DNA of 64,000 nt from Brachionus plicatilis (Eukaryota; Rotifera; Eurotatoria; Ploima; Brachionidae), in the NCBI GenBank assembly GCA_010279815.1, contig QEOQ01000626.1, positions 65,188-129,187 of the forward strand, written 5' to 3'. The first letter of the stretch is position 1; the number at the start of each line of letters is the position of its first letter. Shown piece after piece: positions 22,074-34,055 of this stretch. The notes under the pieces were generated by a model, which was not told the origin of the DNA, made no database searches, and was given only the letters and a program-made list of their open reading frames with translations. A program made the translations under genes and the position numbers.

Positions 22074-23704
22074 GACGCACAAATTTTTTTTTTTAAATAA
22101 ATAAACTAGACAAATCTATGATTTTACCTTTTTGAATTTTAGCTCTATTTTATATAAATCGAGTCTCAAAAACATATAATTTGATTTAAATTTTAAATAG
22201 AATAATTATATTGATAATTTTTGAATAGTTTAATTAAATTTTAAACTCAATCTCATTAATAATTATCATTATTTCATCAGGGTCTAAATTTATCAGTTCT
22301 CGCGCTAATAACCTTGGGGTATTTTGCCAAAAAAACATCATTGAGATGGAAACTGAAGAACAAATTGAAGTTTATGTTGAACCTGGTATTAGCTAAAATT
22401 ATCATAAATTTCACCTTTAAGATGATAAGCAAATATCAAACAAAAACAAGATTTTTATTCTACAGACCCTATATATAATTATTCAAAAAGTTGAATAACA
22501 TATGATGTTAAGCAAATTCAAACACTTTTCAATAGTTTTCACCTGGTTTCCACATTAAATAATTGTCCCACGTTTCAATATAGAAATTAAGTAAAAATAA
22601 ATCAATAAATAAATTATTTTCGGTTAGGTACGGACTATTTAATTTTCAAAATGAATTACCTCTGTCTGTTGGGAGTCAAGTAGTCAAATGAAACTATATT
22701 TCAAAAAAGAAAATTCTAAACTAAAGTAAATTAAAGTAAACTTTTGCATTTAATATTTTTCAAATAAATAAAAAATTGTTTCTATAAATAAAAGTTGATA
22801 TTTTAAGTTATTTAATATTTTATTTTGATATTTTAATTTTCCAAATTAAGATACTTAATTCCATTCCATAGTAGGCGATACTTTTTTCCTTCCACAAATC
22901 AAAAATCAATTAACTAATTTCTTAACAATAATGAATATAGACAAATATTTTTTTGAATTATTCATATAGGTTTCATACAATGCCAAAAATATCCTCTCAA
23001 CGTTATATCGTTTTGTTTTATTCAAAATTATTCAAAATTAAATTACCAAGAAACCAATGAATTTAAAAATAATTCTACATTTATTAAATTTTTGCAGTGT
23101 AATTCCGGTTTTAAAAAATAGAATTCAGGCATCGAATAATCACTTGAAAATATTTTATAATTTAAAACTAATTTAAAGCTTTTTTATTAATTACTTTTAG
23201 CATGAAAATTAAATTTTGATTATAAATTCAATTTATCTAAAAAAACCTCAAAGCGTTTTAAGACATTGTTAATAAATTGAATTTATTTTAAATTAAATCA
23301 AAAATCTTAAAATACCAACGTCAGAATAAAAGGGCAATACAGTCTAATTTATGTTTGTCAAAATAAAAATACAACACTTAAAGAGCCCTTAGATCAAAAC
23401 CATCCAAATCAAAAATCCAAATTAACTTCTAAACCCTTGCCAACTGTGACAAAAACTGTTAATATTAAAAAAATATATCTAAGTAATATTATTTACTTGG
23501 CTTTAAAATCTTGTTTAAAAAAGTGAATTATAATCAAGCTTGTTTTCAGGACCTCTTGGGAAACTTTTTCAATGTATTAGTATTTGAGAAAATTAGAAAT
23601 ATACAAAAATAAATGTTGTTAAAGTCGGGAATATATGGTAATATAAACAAAAAAAATGTATCCATGTATTTTAGAAGACATAATTTTTTTTTTTAATTTA
23701 CAAG

Positions 23705-24003
23705 TTGGTCAAAAGTCTAAGTCAAAAAGTCAAAGTCATATTTGACATAAAACATTTTACTGAAAGTCAAAGTTTAACTTTAACTTTTAGTTATTTTTTT
23801 TAATTCAAAGTAAATTTCGTTTTATTTTTTTTATTCTTTAAGTAAAGAATAAGTTTATTTTGATTTATTAAATAAAAAAATAAATATTCTTGTTTAAAAA
23901 TCTAAATCTAAAAAGTAAATTAATTCATTAATAAAAATTTTCAAAAGTCAAAGTCAACTATGCATTTTGCAGACTTTTAAATATATTTTTAACTTTTGAC
24001 CAA
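23705..24003. repeat. Inverted-repeat element rich in AAAGTC motifs
   Basis: Left end TTGGTCAAAAGTC and right end ACTTTTGACCAA are inverted copies, with many GTCAAAGTC motifs inside. Probably a MITE. No clear target duplication. Confidence 0.45.
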
Positions 24004-24099
24004 ATAAGTTAACAACATGAATACCATTAAAACAAAAATTTTATTAAATCTAAAAATTCTTTAATATCATTCAAAATAAATGAATTATAAAGATCCAAT

Positions 24100-24485
24100 A
24101 ATTGAAATATTGGCGGTGTAAATTTCAAATGCAAATTTAAAAAAAATTCCTCATTTATTGATAGATTAAAATTAAAGTTAATAAAAATTTTAAAACATAC
24201 TGCAACTTAGTGCAACATAATTTTTTGCACCTTTTTAGCCTATAACAAAATTTTTATTTTATATTTTTTAGTAAATCAAATAAATAATCAATTAAATTCT
24301 TGTTGAATTTGTATTTTTTGTCTTTTTTTACATTAGAAAAATTACTTTAGGTAAAAAAGGTGCAAAAAAGTATGTTGTACTCTGTTGCAGTATATTTTAA
24401 AATTTTTATTACTCTAATTTAAATCTATCAATACATGAAGAATTTTTGTTCAATTTGTATTTGATTATCACAATATCTAAAATAT
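24100..24485. mobile_element. Palindromic MITE with ~110-bp terminal inverted repeats
   Basis: The left arm contains ATTGATAGATTAAAATTAAAG and AAAACATACTGCAACTTAGTG (read as separate words) followed by GCACCTTTTTAGCC. The right arm is the inverted counterpart with about 15% differences. The spacer is about 150 bp with no ORF. Confidence 0.6.
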
Positions 24486-24639
24486 TAATATTTTATTATT
24501 GTGAAGCTTGAATTCTAAATATTCTCGTTAAAATTTATTTTATCTGAAAAGTAAGCTAAAAAAATTCCTCTTTTCCTTTTAGGAATTTCAGTCTGAGCTG
24601 TATTTACATTCTCTACATTTTATTCAACTTCATTTTTAA

Positions 24640-24870
24640 CTTGGTCCTAAATTTCATTTTCTCGATAAAATTGTTCTTGAGCTTCAATTCCATCATAATC
24701 ATCAGCTTGACATAAAATTGAATTAACAACAGCTTCTGAAAATTTTTTGGTTGGCGCAAATAATTTATTTGCAGCTCGGTTAGTTGTATCAATCAAGTCT
24801 TTTTTGTTTTTTCTGGTTCACCACGTTTTCTGTTTTCACCCAACAGAAAATCTTTAGCATTTTTACTCCA
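24640..24870 (-). pseudogene. Decayed coding fragment, family unknown
   Basis: On the minus strand a frame with WSKNAKDFLLGENRKRGEPE runs into a +1 shift and continues as LIDTTNRAANKLFAPTKKFS and beyond to a stop. Composition is protein-like and unlike its AT-rich surroundings. Possibly from a transposon; not recognised. Confidence 0.35.
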
Positions 24871-27590
24871 TTTCGATCATATACACCAGATTATTTAAAT
24901 TAATTGTTAAAAAAAAGTTTCCACGAGGTGAATTTACAATAATTTACAATTTTTATGTGTCAACTAGATACTGTAATATTTCCTGGTCTGCTGATAGGCT
25001 TTTACTCTCCAGTCAGACTTCTCAAGTCCTATTCTGGACTCGATGGTTTCGGATCAAACACAATAAGGTTTTTTAATAACTTTATTGGGACACGAGGTCC
25101 AAATCCAAAACCAAATATATAACTGAAATAATAATACAAAAACTAAAAAATATGAAAAACTAATAACTAAACTAAAAACTTAAACTGAAAAACTTATATA
25201 TAATAAATTGTGCATGTGAATACAAGCTTCTAGTTGTGCAAAACAAACTTCTTTTTTGAGACGTCTACAATACTTAACAAATTTAATTTTGATACAAAAA
25301 ATTGTACTACATAAAACAAAAAAACAAACAGCTTTTACTTAATAAATAAAATATTAGACACTAAGATTATATATGACAAATAAAAATTGAAAGCTTCTAA
25401 AATAGGAGCCTTTTGAAGACGCTTTGCAAATTTTTTACCAGAGATACATGTCCAAAAATTGTTTTTCTGAAATAAACTGTCCCTTAATATCATCATTTTC
25501 ATATTTGATATTTCAATTCAATCGAAGAGACTAGTGTCAAGCCCATTTGCAGGATCGATTGAATTAATTTTTTAATTTAAATTGAAAATAAATCAAAAAT
25601 TGAGAAAATAAAATTTAAAAATTTAAATTTAAATTAAATAATGGGAAAAACTTTTAAAATTTTAAAAAATTAAGATTAATTTTATTTTCAATTTTTCTAG
25701 GAAAATGATTAAATTGTATCATGTAATTGAAAAAAAATATTCATAAGTACATTTCATATAATCATTTAAAATTTTGATTTAATAGAATTTAAAAAAAAAT
25801 TGTTATTTCTAAGTTCAAAATAAATATTTATTTTACTTCTTTAGATATAATTGTTATAATTATTTTTTTAAAATTAATATGTTTAGCTGCTAAATTAATA
25901 TTTTGTTAGCAATATCAACTAAACTGTTTTAAATAAGCTACAGTTTAGATTAAATCATTTGGCTATCTCTTTAAATGGCTTAAAAAATTTCTGTCTTTTA
26001 TCTTTGATAACATAATTTTATTTTATCGATAAAATCAGTATTTGTTAAAAATTAAAAAGACATTCAAAATGTTCCAGAGATACTAATTTTTCCAAAAAAG
26101 AATACGTTTTTTTTTCTATTTTAAAAATAATTTTTGTTGCTTTATCAAAATTAAAAAAAATCCTTTATAATTTTCAAAAATCTAATTACTATTGTGTTAA
26201 CTAAAAGCATTCAAAAATAAATTTTTTATAAAAATTCCTAATTATATCAAATAAGTTTTTCAACTCGACACTGAAATTTATTTACTTAGGAAGAATTAAT
26301 TTAAATACACATTTTAAAGCATTTATTTTTAAAAAAAACTTTGATCATCAAATTTAAAATGCATTAGTTTATACTGAATTAAAAAATTGAGAACTTTAAT
26401 TGAAGTCAAAGCGGAAACCAAAAGCTTACGAGAATTTAGTCATTATTTTAGTAACTGTAATGAACACATAAAAGATTTTATCAAAATAAAGAATACATTT
26501 TCAAATAATTAAACAAATCGCACACAAATCTTGTTAAAAATAAAATTTGTAAAATTAAATTGAGATTTTTTATATCATCATATCAAGATAAAATAAGTTA
26601 AAATAAAAGCTAGCATTAAAAAATATTAAATTTGAAAGAATCTAGGGAAATAACAACCGGAATTATTGGTTTTTTTAACAAAATTCTTTTTATCAAATTC
26701 AAATATTTAAGGTAAATAGCTTTTATTCCAAAATTTTCGATACTTTTCTCATTAACATATTTTTTCAATCATTTTTTTTCCCAAACTATTTTTAATCGAC
26801 TTTAATTTTACTTCATTTATATTTTGTGTGATTCTAAGTAAGCTAAGAAATCTTCTAAGGATAAAAATTACCTTATTTTACAAGACAGGCAAATTTAATT
26901 TTTTTAGGTAATATTTTATAAAATATCTTTTATTGTTAAGTTCAAATGAACATTTCAATAGATTGATTTAGGACTTTTGGTCGAATATTAATCTTTGTAA
27001 TAATATACAAAATTACTATTTAAAAATTTGAATTAAATCCTTAGTAAATATTAGCTAAAAGCGATAATAATCAAATAAGATAAAACTACAAAGAAAAAAA
27101 AACTAATTTAAAAAAATCTTTCGCATTTAATTAAGAAAAAAATTCAAATAATTTATTTTTTTTTTTTCAATTAGATAAATAAAGATAATTAATTATTTAT
27201 TCTTATAATTTTTGTTATTTATTCACCCGAGCAAATAAAGAGAGAAAAACCCTTAAAAAAACATAATCTTGTTTTTTACTTTTTATTTTTAAGAAGCATA
27301 ATTTTTTATTCTAGATATTTTTTCTTAACAAAAAGGGCGCTCTATTAAAAATTTTGACTATTAGCTTCACAGAATTTTGACATAATTGTCTACTATAATA
27401 TTCATTCATCAGCCACAATATTTAAGAGTTTATTTTATTTTCTTTTTCAGCAAAATACGGAACGGCATCTGATTATAATAATTTCGTTTAAGATAAACTC
27501 TTCTCATCTTCAAAATTTAATTAAATTTTCAATTAATAAATTTTCTTAGTAGAATTTTAAATTTTCTACAATGGATTTAGTCTAAAAAAA

Positions 27591-28964
27591 ATGTACAAGA
27601 AAAATTTTTTATTTTACCGAAACTTTGGCCTTAAGCGGCATCGCCTCACCACTTGTTCCTTTTTAATTGTGGTGTTTCTCACATTCATGGCATTAAACCG
27701 CTTCATATTCATATTCACCAGACCCTACTACCAAATAGATTATCCAAAGTACACATTTATACTGGAAGATGACAGACCCACTCTGAACATGTGCAGTCCA
27801 TTTAATGAAAACTACACTGAGTTTAAAGTTGTTATAGATGGTGAGCCCTATCCGCAAATAGTTCCACTTTTTTTCAACCAAAGCATTAATTTTAGTTGTT
27901 TGAACTCGAACCCCAAGCGGAAAACAATTTTGTTATGGAACAAATTTATAGGCCTGCCTAATATTCCTGTCAACAGTAGAGACCTGCATAATTTGCTGCT
28001 CAAATCCAACTGTCCAGTGACCAACTGTGATTTGACCACGGACAAAAACAAACTTAACTCGAGTGACATGGTTTTGTTTCACATGAGAAGCCGGATTCAA
28101 AAATTTCCCAAGTTCAGATTCTCGAACCAAAAATGGGTCTACGCTGTCTACGAATCCCAGCAACACTGTCCAATGTGTAGCAAATTGGATAACTTGTTTA
28201 ATCTTTCTTCAACATTTAGCTCCACATCAGACATAACTAGTATCTATTACTCTGAGTCACGGCTAAAATGGACTACCTCAAACCCCAGCTACAACGAATC
28301 AAACTTTTTGCTCAGCTCAAAGCCCGGCTTCGCTGTCATTCTCATCAGTGATTGCAATGAACATTTGAACAGACTTAAGATAGTGAAAATTTTGCGTAGA
28401 TACATACCGGTGGATATTTACGGGAAATGCTCGGATCAAGGCCTAAAATGTCCAGACATGGGAGATTGTAGGCAATATCTAGCCAAGAGATATAAATTTT
28501 TTTTTACTTTTGAAAACTCTTTTTGCAAAGAGTATGTGACAGAGAAATTTTTTAGCACCCTAAATTATGATACAGTGCCAGTGGTGCTAGGCGCAGGAGA
28601 ATACACAAAATTTGCGCCCAAGTCAGCATTCATAAATCTAATGAATTATGCAAGTCTAAATGAACTGGCCGAGTATTTGAAGCATTTAAGCAAAAATCAG
28701 ACCGCTTACCTGGAGTATTTTAAATGGAAACAGTTTATTCAAGTTGATGAGAATGAGCGAGCTTTTACGCATTATTGTGAAATGTGTATTGGTCTTCAGA
28801 TGGAAGAATTTACTGGCATTAGACACAGTGTGTTTGGAAATCATTCTAGATTGTTTACGATGCGCGACAATTGCCGCGGAATTAAAATAGAAAGTGTTTT
28901 TGGAACCATGTTTTTGAAATTGGATGATCATGATGTTAAAATGAAATATTTGGAGAGTTATTAA
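27591..28964 (+). CDS. Alpha-1,3-fucosyltransferase (GT10), copy 1
   Basis: 457 residues, single exon, type II Golgi topology: a basic N-terminus, one membrane span at about 21-43, then a stem with several N-glycosylation sites and a catalytic domain. The GT10 signature FFFTFENSFCKEYVTEKFF lies at about 303-321, followed by DTVPVVLGAGEY. It transfers fucose from GDP-fucose to N-acetylglucosamine or glucose on glycans (family knowledge; acceptor unknown). The 3' UTR has AATAAA at 29038-29043. An almost identical copy lies inverted at 48049-49422. The two share sequence only from about the ATG to about 115 bp after the stop, and differ mainly in one patch at 28340-28412 (residues about 257-272). 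Confidence 0.92.
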   Translation: MYKKNFLFYRNFGLKRHRLTTCSFLIVVFLTFMALNRFIFIFTRPYYQIDYPKYTFILEDDRPTLNMCSPFNENYTEFKVVIDGEPYPQIVPLFFNQSINFSCLNSNPKRKTILLWNKFIGLPNIPVNSRDLHNLLLKSNCPVTNCDLTTDKNKLNSSDMVLFHMRSRIQKFPKFRFSNQKWVYAVYESQQHCPMCSKLDNLFNLSSTFSSTSDITSIYYSESRLKWTTSNPSYNESNFLLSSKPGFAVILISDCNEHLNRLKIVKILRRYIPVDIYGKCSDQGLKCPDMGDCRQYLAKRYKFFFTFENSFCKEYVTEKFFSTLNYDTVPVVLGAGEYTKFAPKSAFINLMNYASLNELAEYLKHLSKNQTAYLEYFKWKQFIQVDENERAFTHYCEMCIGLQMEEFTGIRHSVFGNHSRLFTMRDNCRGIKIESVFGTMFLKLDDHDVKMKYLESY

Positions 28965-31620
28965 TATAATTTTTTGATTGTTTTATTCATAAATTTTTAG
29001 GTTATGGTGCAAATAAATTTTGGAAAATATTTATTAAAATAAAGTTTAATCACGAATAATATTTATTTAAAGGTCTTGTTATTAATTAAATATTTTACTG
29101 TAATATTTTTTACTCATTTGTGGAAATTTTCCCTATTTTTGTGGCAAGGTTTACTGACGTTCTTAGAAAATTTTTTAATTATTTTCGCTTCTATTCTTGT
29201 GAGCATTTTTAACCAAAAATTTTTGAGATTTATTCTTTAAAATTAATTTAATTTTTTTCGTTCAATTCGTAGATTTTTTTTCTCGTATTATTTCATAGAA
29301 TCATTTTCACAGAGTTATTTTCATATAATTTTTTTAAGGGATTAGATATAGAAGAATAATTTAAAAAAGTTCATCATTTTTTTACCAGAATAATAATTTC
29401 TTTTAATTTTTCATTGACATCAAATTGAAAAAATTATTTTCCTTAAAAAATTTTTCTTTGAACAAATATTAATCTACAAAAAACGAAAATCTTAATTGAC
29501 AAAAAAATAAAATTTATTTTAATAAGAGTTAATAAAGCGTATATACATTTAAAATTTGTTCATAAAAATATTTTTAAATTAATCTTTAAATTTTTCTATT
29601 AAAGTTTTGAACATAATTTCTATAACAAAAAAATTCTATGAGTATATTTCTATGAAATTTTTTTCTAACAAAATTTATTCTATTAGTTTTGTTTAATTTT
29701 ATTGATTTTCTATGAATTAGTTTTTCGATGAATTGATACATCATCGGAAATATATTTTTAATATCCCGATGATTTTTATCCAAATTGGAGATTGAATTAT
29801 CTGAAATCCACTATTTAAAAATATTATGAAAATAAAAAAAAAATTTGAAAAAATTTATTTTCTTTATACATATTCTGGGATCCAAATAAAATTTAATTTT
29901 AAATGGAAAACAAGTCACGGAGGGGGCTGCGCCCCCTCCGTACCTCCCCAGCTTTGAAATTTTAAAATATATTTTACAGACACTTGATTTTACATTTGAG
30001 GTTTTTTGACATGTCATTAAGATGTTGTCTGCTTTTGAAAGTTATTTTTAAAAAAAAAATATATATATATACGAACGTTTAGTTTAAAATATAAAATAAT
30101 TATTCACGAGTTTAAATTCTAGGCTTTTAAAGTGGTGGGGAATAACGCAGTGTAGTATTAATTTTCTTTATAGAACAAATTTCAAAAGAGACTGTGAATT
30201 TGTATATTTAGAGATGTACAATAACGCTAACCTATTATATTGAATATATCTTTTAAGGTTTTTTATTTGTGGAGGAATAGCATTTATTTCCGCGAAAACA
30301 ATAACGGTTTATTTCCTTGAAACGCTATGCTATGATTCAACAAAACGAATCCTTCTTTGTTGAGGTGAAAACACCGATGAGATTTGAGCATTTGATCCAT
30401 ATTTTTCGTCTATTGTCTTTAACATCATGCCAAGTTAAATTGTTTGCGTAAATTACTTTTAAACAGTAATTACATAAAAAAAGAATACAAAAGTTATTTA
30501 TTCAAATTTGGAATAAATAACCTTATTTTAAATTTATTAAAAATTAAAAATACTATAATTTACTCTAAAACAATCATTAAAAAACTGAGAAGTATTTTAT
30601 ATGTATAGTTGATAGCCCTTCTTAATTTGTGGCCAAAGTTGAAATTAATCTCAAATTTTTGTTTGTAAAATATTCCAAAAAAAATCCTACTTGAGATTGG
30701 ATTTTTTCCCATCTTATTAAAAAAGTTTAGAAAATTTTAATTCCAATTTTTTTTTATTAAATTGCTTAAATTTTATTAATTTATCAGTTTAAATAATAAG
30801 CTCTCTAGAGTGCTTGAGAATTTAATATTGATATATTTTTAATATTTTATAATGTTAGAATATTTCTTCAACTTTCTTGTTTGCTATTTCATTCTTTAGT
30901 TAAGCTTACCATACTAATGACTTTTTTAAGAGATATACTTCCAAAGTTGTTCCGATATAAACCTTTGATTATTTAATTTTTTTGTTAACTTTCTTTTTTT
31001 AATAAACAAATTAAAATAAGTTAGTTAAGTTAAAATGCGAATAAATTTGAGGTCACGCGAGAATAATTAAGCTATAAATTAATGGTTCATAGAATGTGGC
31101 CAATTATTTTATAAGAAAACTTTAAAGGGTACCATTTTGAGTAGGCAAGTTTTTTTGCATTTTTCATGAATAGTATCTAGAATAAATTTAGTAAGCAATT
31201 GACTATTTTAGAGTTGGAAAGAAATTATTGAGTTTTTTCTAAGATCGTTTCTTCAATTTTACTCAAAAACTACAATATCAATTTAATTTATATTACCCTT
31301 AATATTGTGCGCTTTTTGATAAAAAATTTTCAAAAAATTAATCAAATTAAATTCGCACTTTTTTTTAATTAATCAACTACTAAGCAATAGATTAATTTTA
31401 AATAATTCGACAAAAAAACACAGACTCCTCCCAACCTCGTATACCCATCTTTTAACATTGCCAAAAAATTTTCAATTCAAGTTAATAGGAAAACGAAATA
31501 TTAATTTTATATTGTTGTAGTGAATAAAATTTAAGAAATAAATTTAGTTCATATTTTTTGTATAAAAAAAATAATTTTAGTGTTCAAGGAGTTTTAAAAT
31601 AATTTAAAATCTTGAGTATG
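28965..31620. other. AT-rich spacer with a GC hairpin
   Basis: Holds the fucosyltransferase 3' UTR (to about 29078) and a GC-rich hairpin at 29917-29941. No coding sequence is seen. Confidence 0.55.
29917..29941. repeat. Strong GC-rich hairpin
   Basis: A perfect 11-bp stem (ACGGAGGGGGC / GCCCCCTCCGT) around a TGC loop in otherwise very AT-rich DNA. It is followed by ACCTCCCCAGC. Helitron 3' ends have such hairpins, but the expected CTRR terminus does not follow on either strand, so the origin is open. Confidence 0.7.
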
Positions 31621-31632
31621 TAGTTAAAATTG

Positions 31633-31800
31633 GGCGACCTTACTTAAAGAAAGACTCAAACGCCATCGCAGCCGCTAACACGAGCAACAAAGCTTGTGCC
31701 TGAAATCAAGAGAATATCCTATGAAAAAAGAATGCAAACACTAAATTTGCAACACTCAAAATTAGAATACTTAGAGGTGATTCTGATGAGATCTTCTGGT
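31633..31800 (+). pseudogene. Decayed non-LTR reverse transcriptase, C-terminal fragment
   Basis: In shifting frames it reads RPYLKKDSNAI, then ATKLVPEIKRISYEKRMQTL and LNLQHSKLEYLE. This matches the conserved region after the polymerase in CR1/Jockey-like elements (RATKLVP...L.YEERL..L.L..LE.RR). At least one frameshift and several stops. Confidence 0.65.
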
Positions 31801-32239
31801 TTAATAAAATTGTGTTTTAAAATGAACAGTCGTTTCAATCGACTCATCAACTAAGATTTCACTACTTTTTCCCTATTTTGAGCATAACCAGAAAATATTC
31901 GAATTCAAAATTTTCTTCTTTTTTCCTTTAAATTTCATATACAGAACTGCTATGATTTTCTGTATTTACGTAGTTTCAGGTAAAATTACCAAAGTAAAAA
32001 AAAGTAAATTTATCGGATTTTACTAGAATTAACGTAAAATTACCGGAAATTACGTAAATTTTGTAAAAAGTAAAAATTCCAAAAAAGACTAACTTTTTCA
32101 GAATTTTGACTTTTTTAAAATCTCTTGGGCTTGAACTCGAAAAAAAAAATCTCGAAGGAGCTCGAAATTGGACAAGGCTTGAATTACGTTCAAAATGGCT
32201 TATTGATTCAACAGAACGTTTTGTGTAACAAGTAACCAA

Positions 32240-33121
32240 GTGGAGAGATTACTAACGTAGTACCAAAGCACTTGACGCAACAAATTTGCAAAGTTTACCA
32301 CGATTCAATTACCGCTGGACATCTAGGCTTAGGGAAAACCTACAAGGCTATAAGCAGCATATTCTTTTGGTTGAAGATGAAAGAAACGATTAACGATTAT
32401 TGTCAAACTTGCGACAAATGTCAAAAACTTGAGCCAAAGAACACCACTAACACAGTTCAATGGTCACTATAAAAGTCGACAATCCATGGGATCTGCTTGA
32501 TGTTGACGGCGCCGGCCCGTTGAAACTGACATCAAGAAAATAAGGACCACTTGTTACCATCCTCAATGCAATGGTCTGGCCGAGCGCAGAATAAAACAAT
32601 CAAGCAAATGCTTTGTTCATACGTGAACAAAGAGCACAATAATTGGGATCAACTGCTGGAGACAGTCACCTTCTCTTTAAAATAACGCAGTACATGCATC
32701 AACTGGTTTTAGCCCGAACTAAGTTATTTTCGGTACGAATCTCCCGACTTTTTCCGACAGGAAAATGCTACTGGAAGCCCAATACGAGACCAAATCACGC
32801 AAACAAATCGCGGAAAAGTTAAAAAAGAACATTGAGAGAGTTCAAGCCGTCTAGAAAAAGCAATACGATAAAAACCTTAAATAAATTGAGCACAAAATCG
32901 ACGTCCTTCTATTGTTATCTAATTCAAGACAGACTGTGGGGCAAGTAAAAAGTTTAACTCCTAAATTTTTAGGTTCTTTTGAATTAATAAGAAAAATTTC
33001 CGATGTGAATTTCGAGCTTAAAGACATAAAAAATAGCAAGCAAACCGTTGAGCTCGTGGCGCAGAGGCGTCTCTATATAGAGAACGCCGATCTTGCCGAG
33101 TTGCTGACTGAAGAGGGCTAG
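32240..33121 (+). pseudogene. Decayed Ty3/gypsy integrase
   Basis: The frame at 32272-32472 has the integrase zinc domain (H-x-H then CQTCDKCQK). At about 32555-32600, in another frame, YHPQCNGLAE surrounds the catalytic glutamate of the DDE triad. 32912-33121 reads like the integrase C-terminal region (FLGSFELIRKI), ending at a stop. Multiple stops and shifts make it non-functional; the aspartates of the triad are lost or unreadable. Confidence 0.75.
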
Positions 33122-33267
33122 CAAGTAACCGCGACACAACAGCCACAAAGTCAACACCCACAACCACAGCAGCAACAACCGCAATTGCAACAGCAGCAAC
33201 AAACTTATTCAGAGCTCGGGCAGGTCTCCAAAGAGGATTACGATGACGCATTCTAGCGCCTGAGGGA

Positions 33268-33386
33268 TGTAAGCTGTAAGCCTTCCGACTATAAATTGTC
33301 AAAACTCATTTTTAAATAAAGTTAGTATAAACCAATCAAAAATTCTTTTATTCGATAGTCCCTACCCCAACCCCTTAAGACTTACA
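33268..33386 (+). repeat. Possible short LTR of the decayed gypsy element
   Basis: TGTAAG...CTTACA ends, preceded by a purine run (TGAGGGA) that could be the polypurine tract, with ACTATAAATTG and AAATAAAG as TATA- and poly(A)-like signals. No second copy is found in the window, so the 5' part is missing. Confidence 0.4.
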
Positions 33387-34055
33387 CTACCTGCAACTTA
33401 TTTAACAGAAACCAACGAACAACTGAAAATGATTAAAGCAAATAAAATCAAGTATAAAAGAACAACTAAATTATTATGCATTAAATGGGTGTAATAGTTG
33501 GAGACAAGCTCCGAACTTCTAGACAGCGTCCTCTATTGTCTGGTTTCGACTTCATAACTTAACAATACATGCAATTTCGACAACTTTCCTTTCCTCTTCC
33601 TCTTCCTTTCCTCTTCCTCTCTTGAAAGAAGAAAAAGTAAAGATGCTAATTTATAATTTACAATCTCCAATATCTAAATGAAACTATTCAATACGGCAAG
33701 CAACTTACGTTCGAATCTTTAATAAATTATTTTATTTAATGTTATTTGCCTGTTGTAACAAAAATTTTCATCTTAATATATAGTTATATAGTTAATTAGA
33801 ATAATTTATTATTTTCTTCAATTTTTCTTCATCCAAGTGAGGAAAGGGAAGAAGAAGTGGAAAGAAAGAAGTGAGGAAGAAGAGAGAAAGAGGAAAGGAA
33901 AAAAAAACGATGGTTTCAGTTAGTTTCAGTTTGTAGTGCATATTGCAGAGTTTTTGCAGACTTATATTTTCAGATTAAGCAAAGTTGGTTAAACATTAAG
34001 CATTTTATAGAACTAAATTATTCAAAATTTTCTGAATTTAAACGATCGAATTGAA
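33387..34055. other. Spacer with inverted pyrimidine/purine tracts
   Basis: A pyrimidine tract at 33582-33622 (TTTCCTTTCCTCTTCC repeated) and a purine tract at 33839-33908 (GAGGAAAGGGAAGAAGAAG) face each other across about 216 bp, so the strand could fold back. A similar but adjacent pair lies at 54229-54365 in the giant inverted repeat. No gene seen. Confidence 0.5.

Larger units (their letters stand above)
17968..27590. other. Gene-poor 9.6 kb region of decayed repeats
   Basis: No intact gene recognised. Contents, annotated separately: a non-LTR tail at about 20458, a piggyBac-like remnant (21417-22073), two palindromic MITEs (about 23705-24003 and 24100-24485) and a decayed coding fragment (24640-24870). 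The rest is AT-rich with no supported feature. Confidence 0.55.

Noticed and set aside
24960..25240. Possible solo LTR (region with TTTAATAACTTTATTGGG)
   Set aside because: Only a weak resemblance to the LTR style; no TG...CA borders or duplication could be fixed.
27693..28931. Antisense ORFs of 62-81 codons across both fucosyltransferase genes
   Set aside because: They mirror each other exactly in the two copies because the genes are copies; no domain, no independent support. Shadows of the GT10 frame.
29917..29960. Helitron 3' terminus at the GC hairpin
   Set aside because: No CTRR within the expected ~10 nt on either strand and no 5' TC end or Rep/helicase found.
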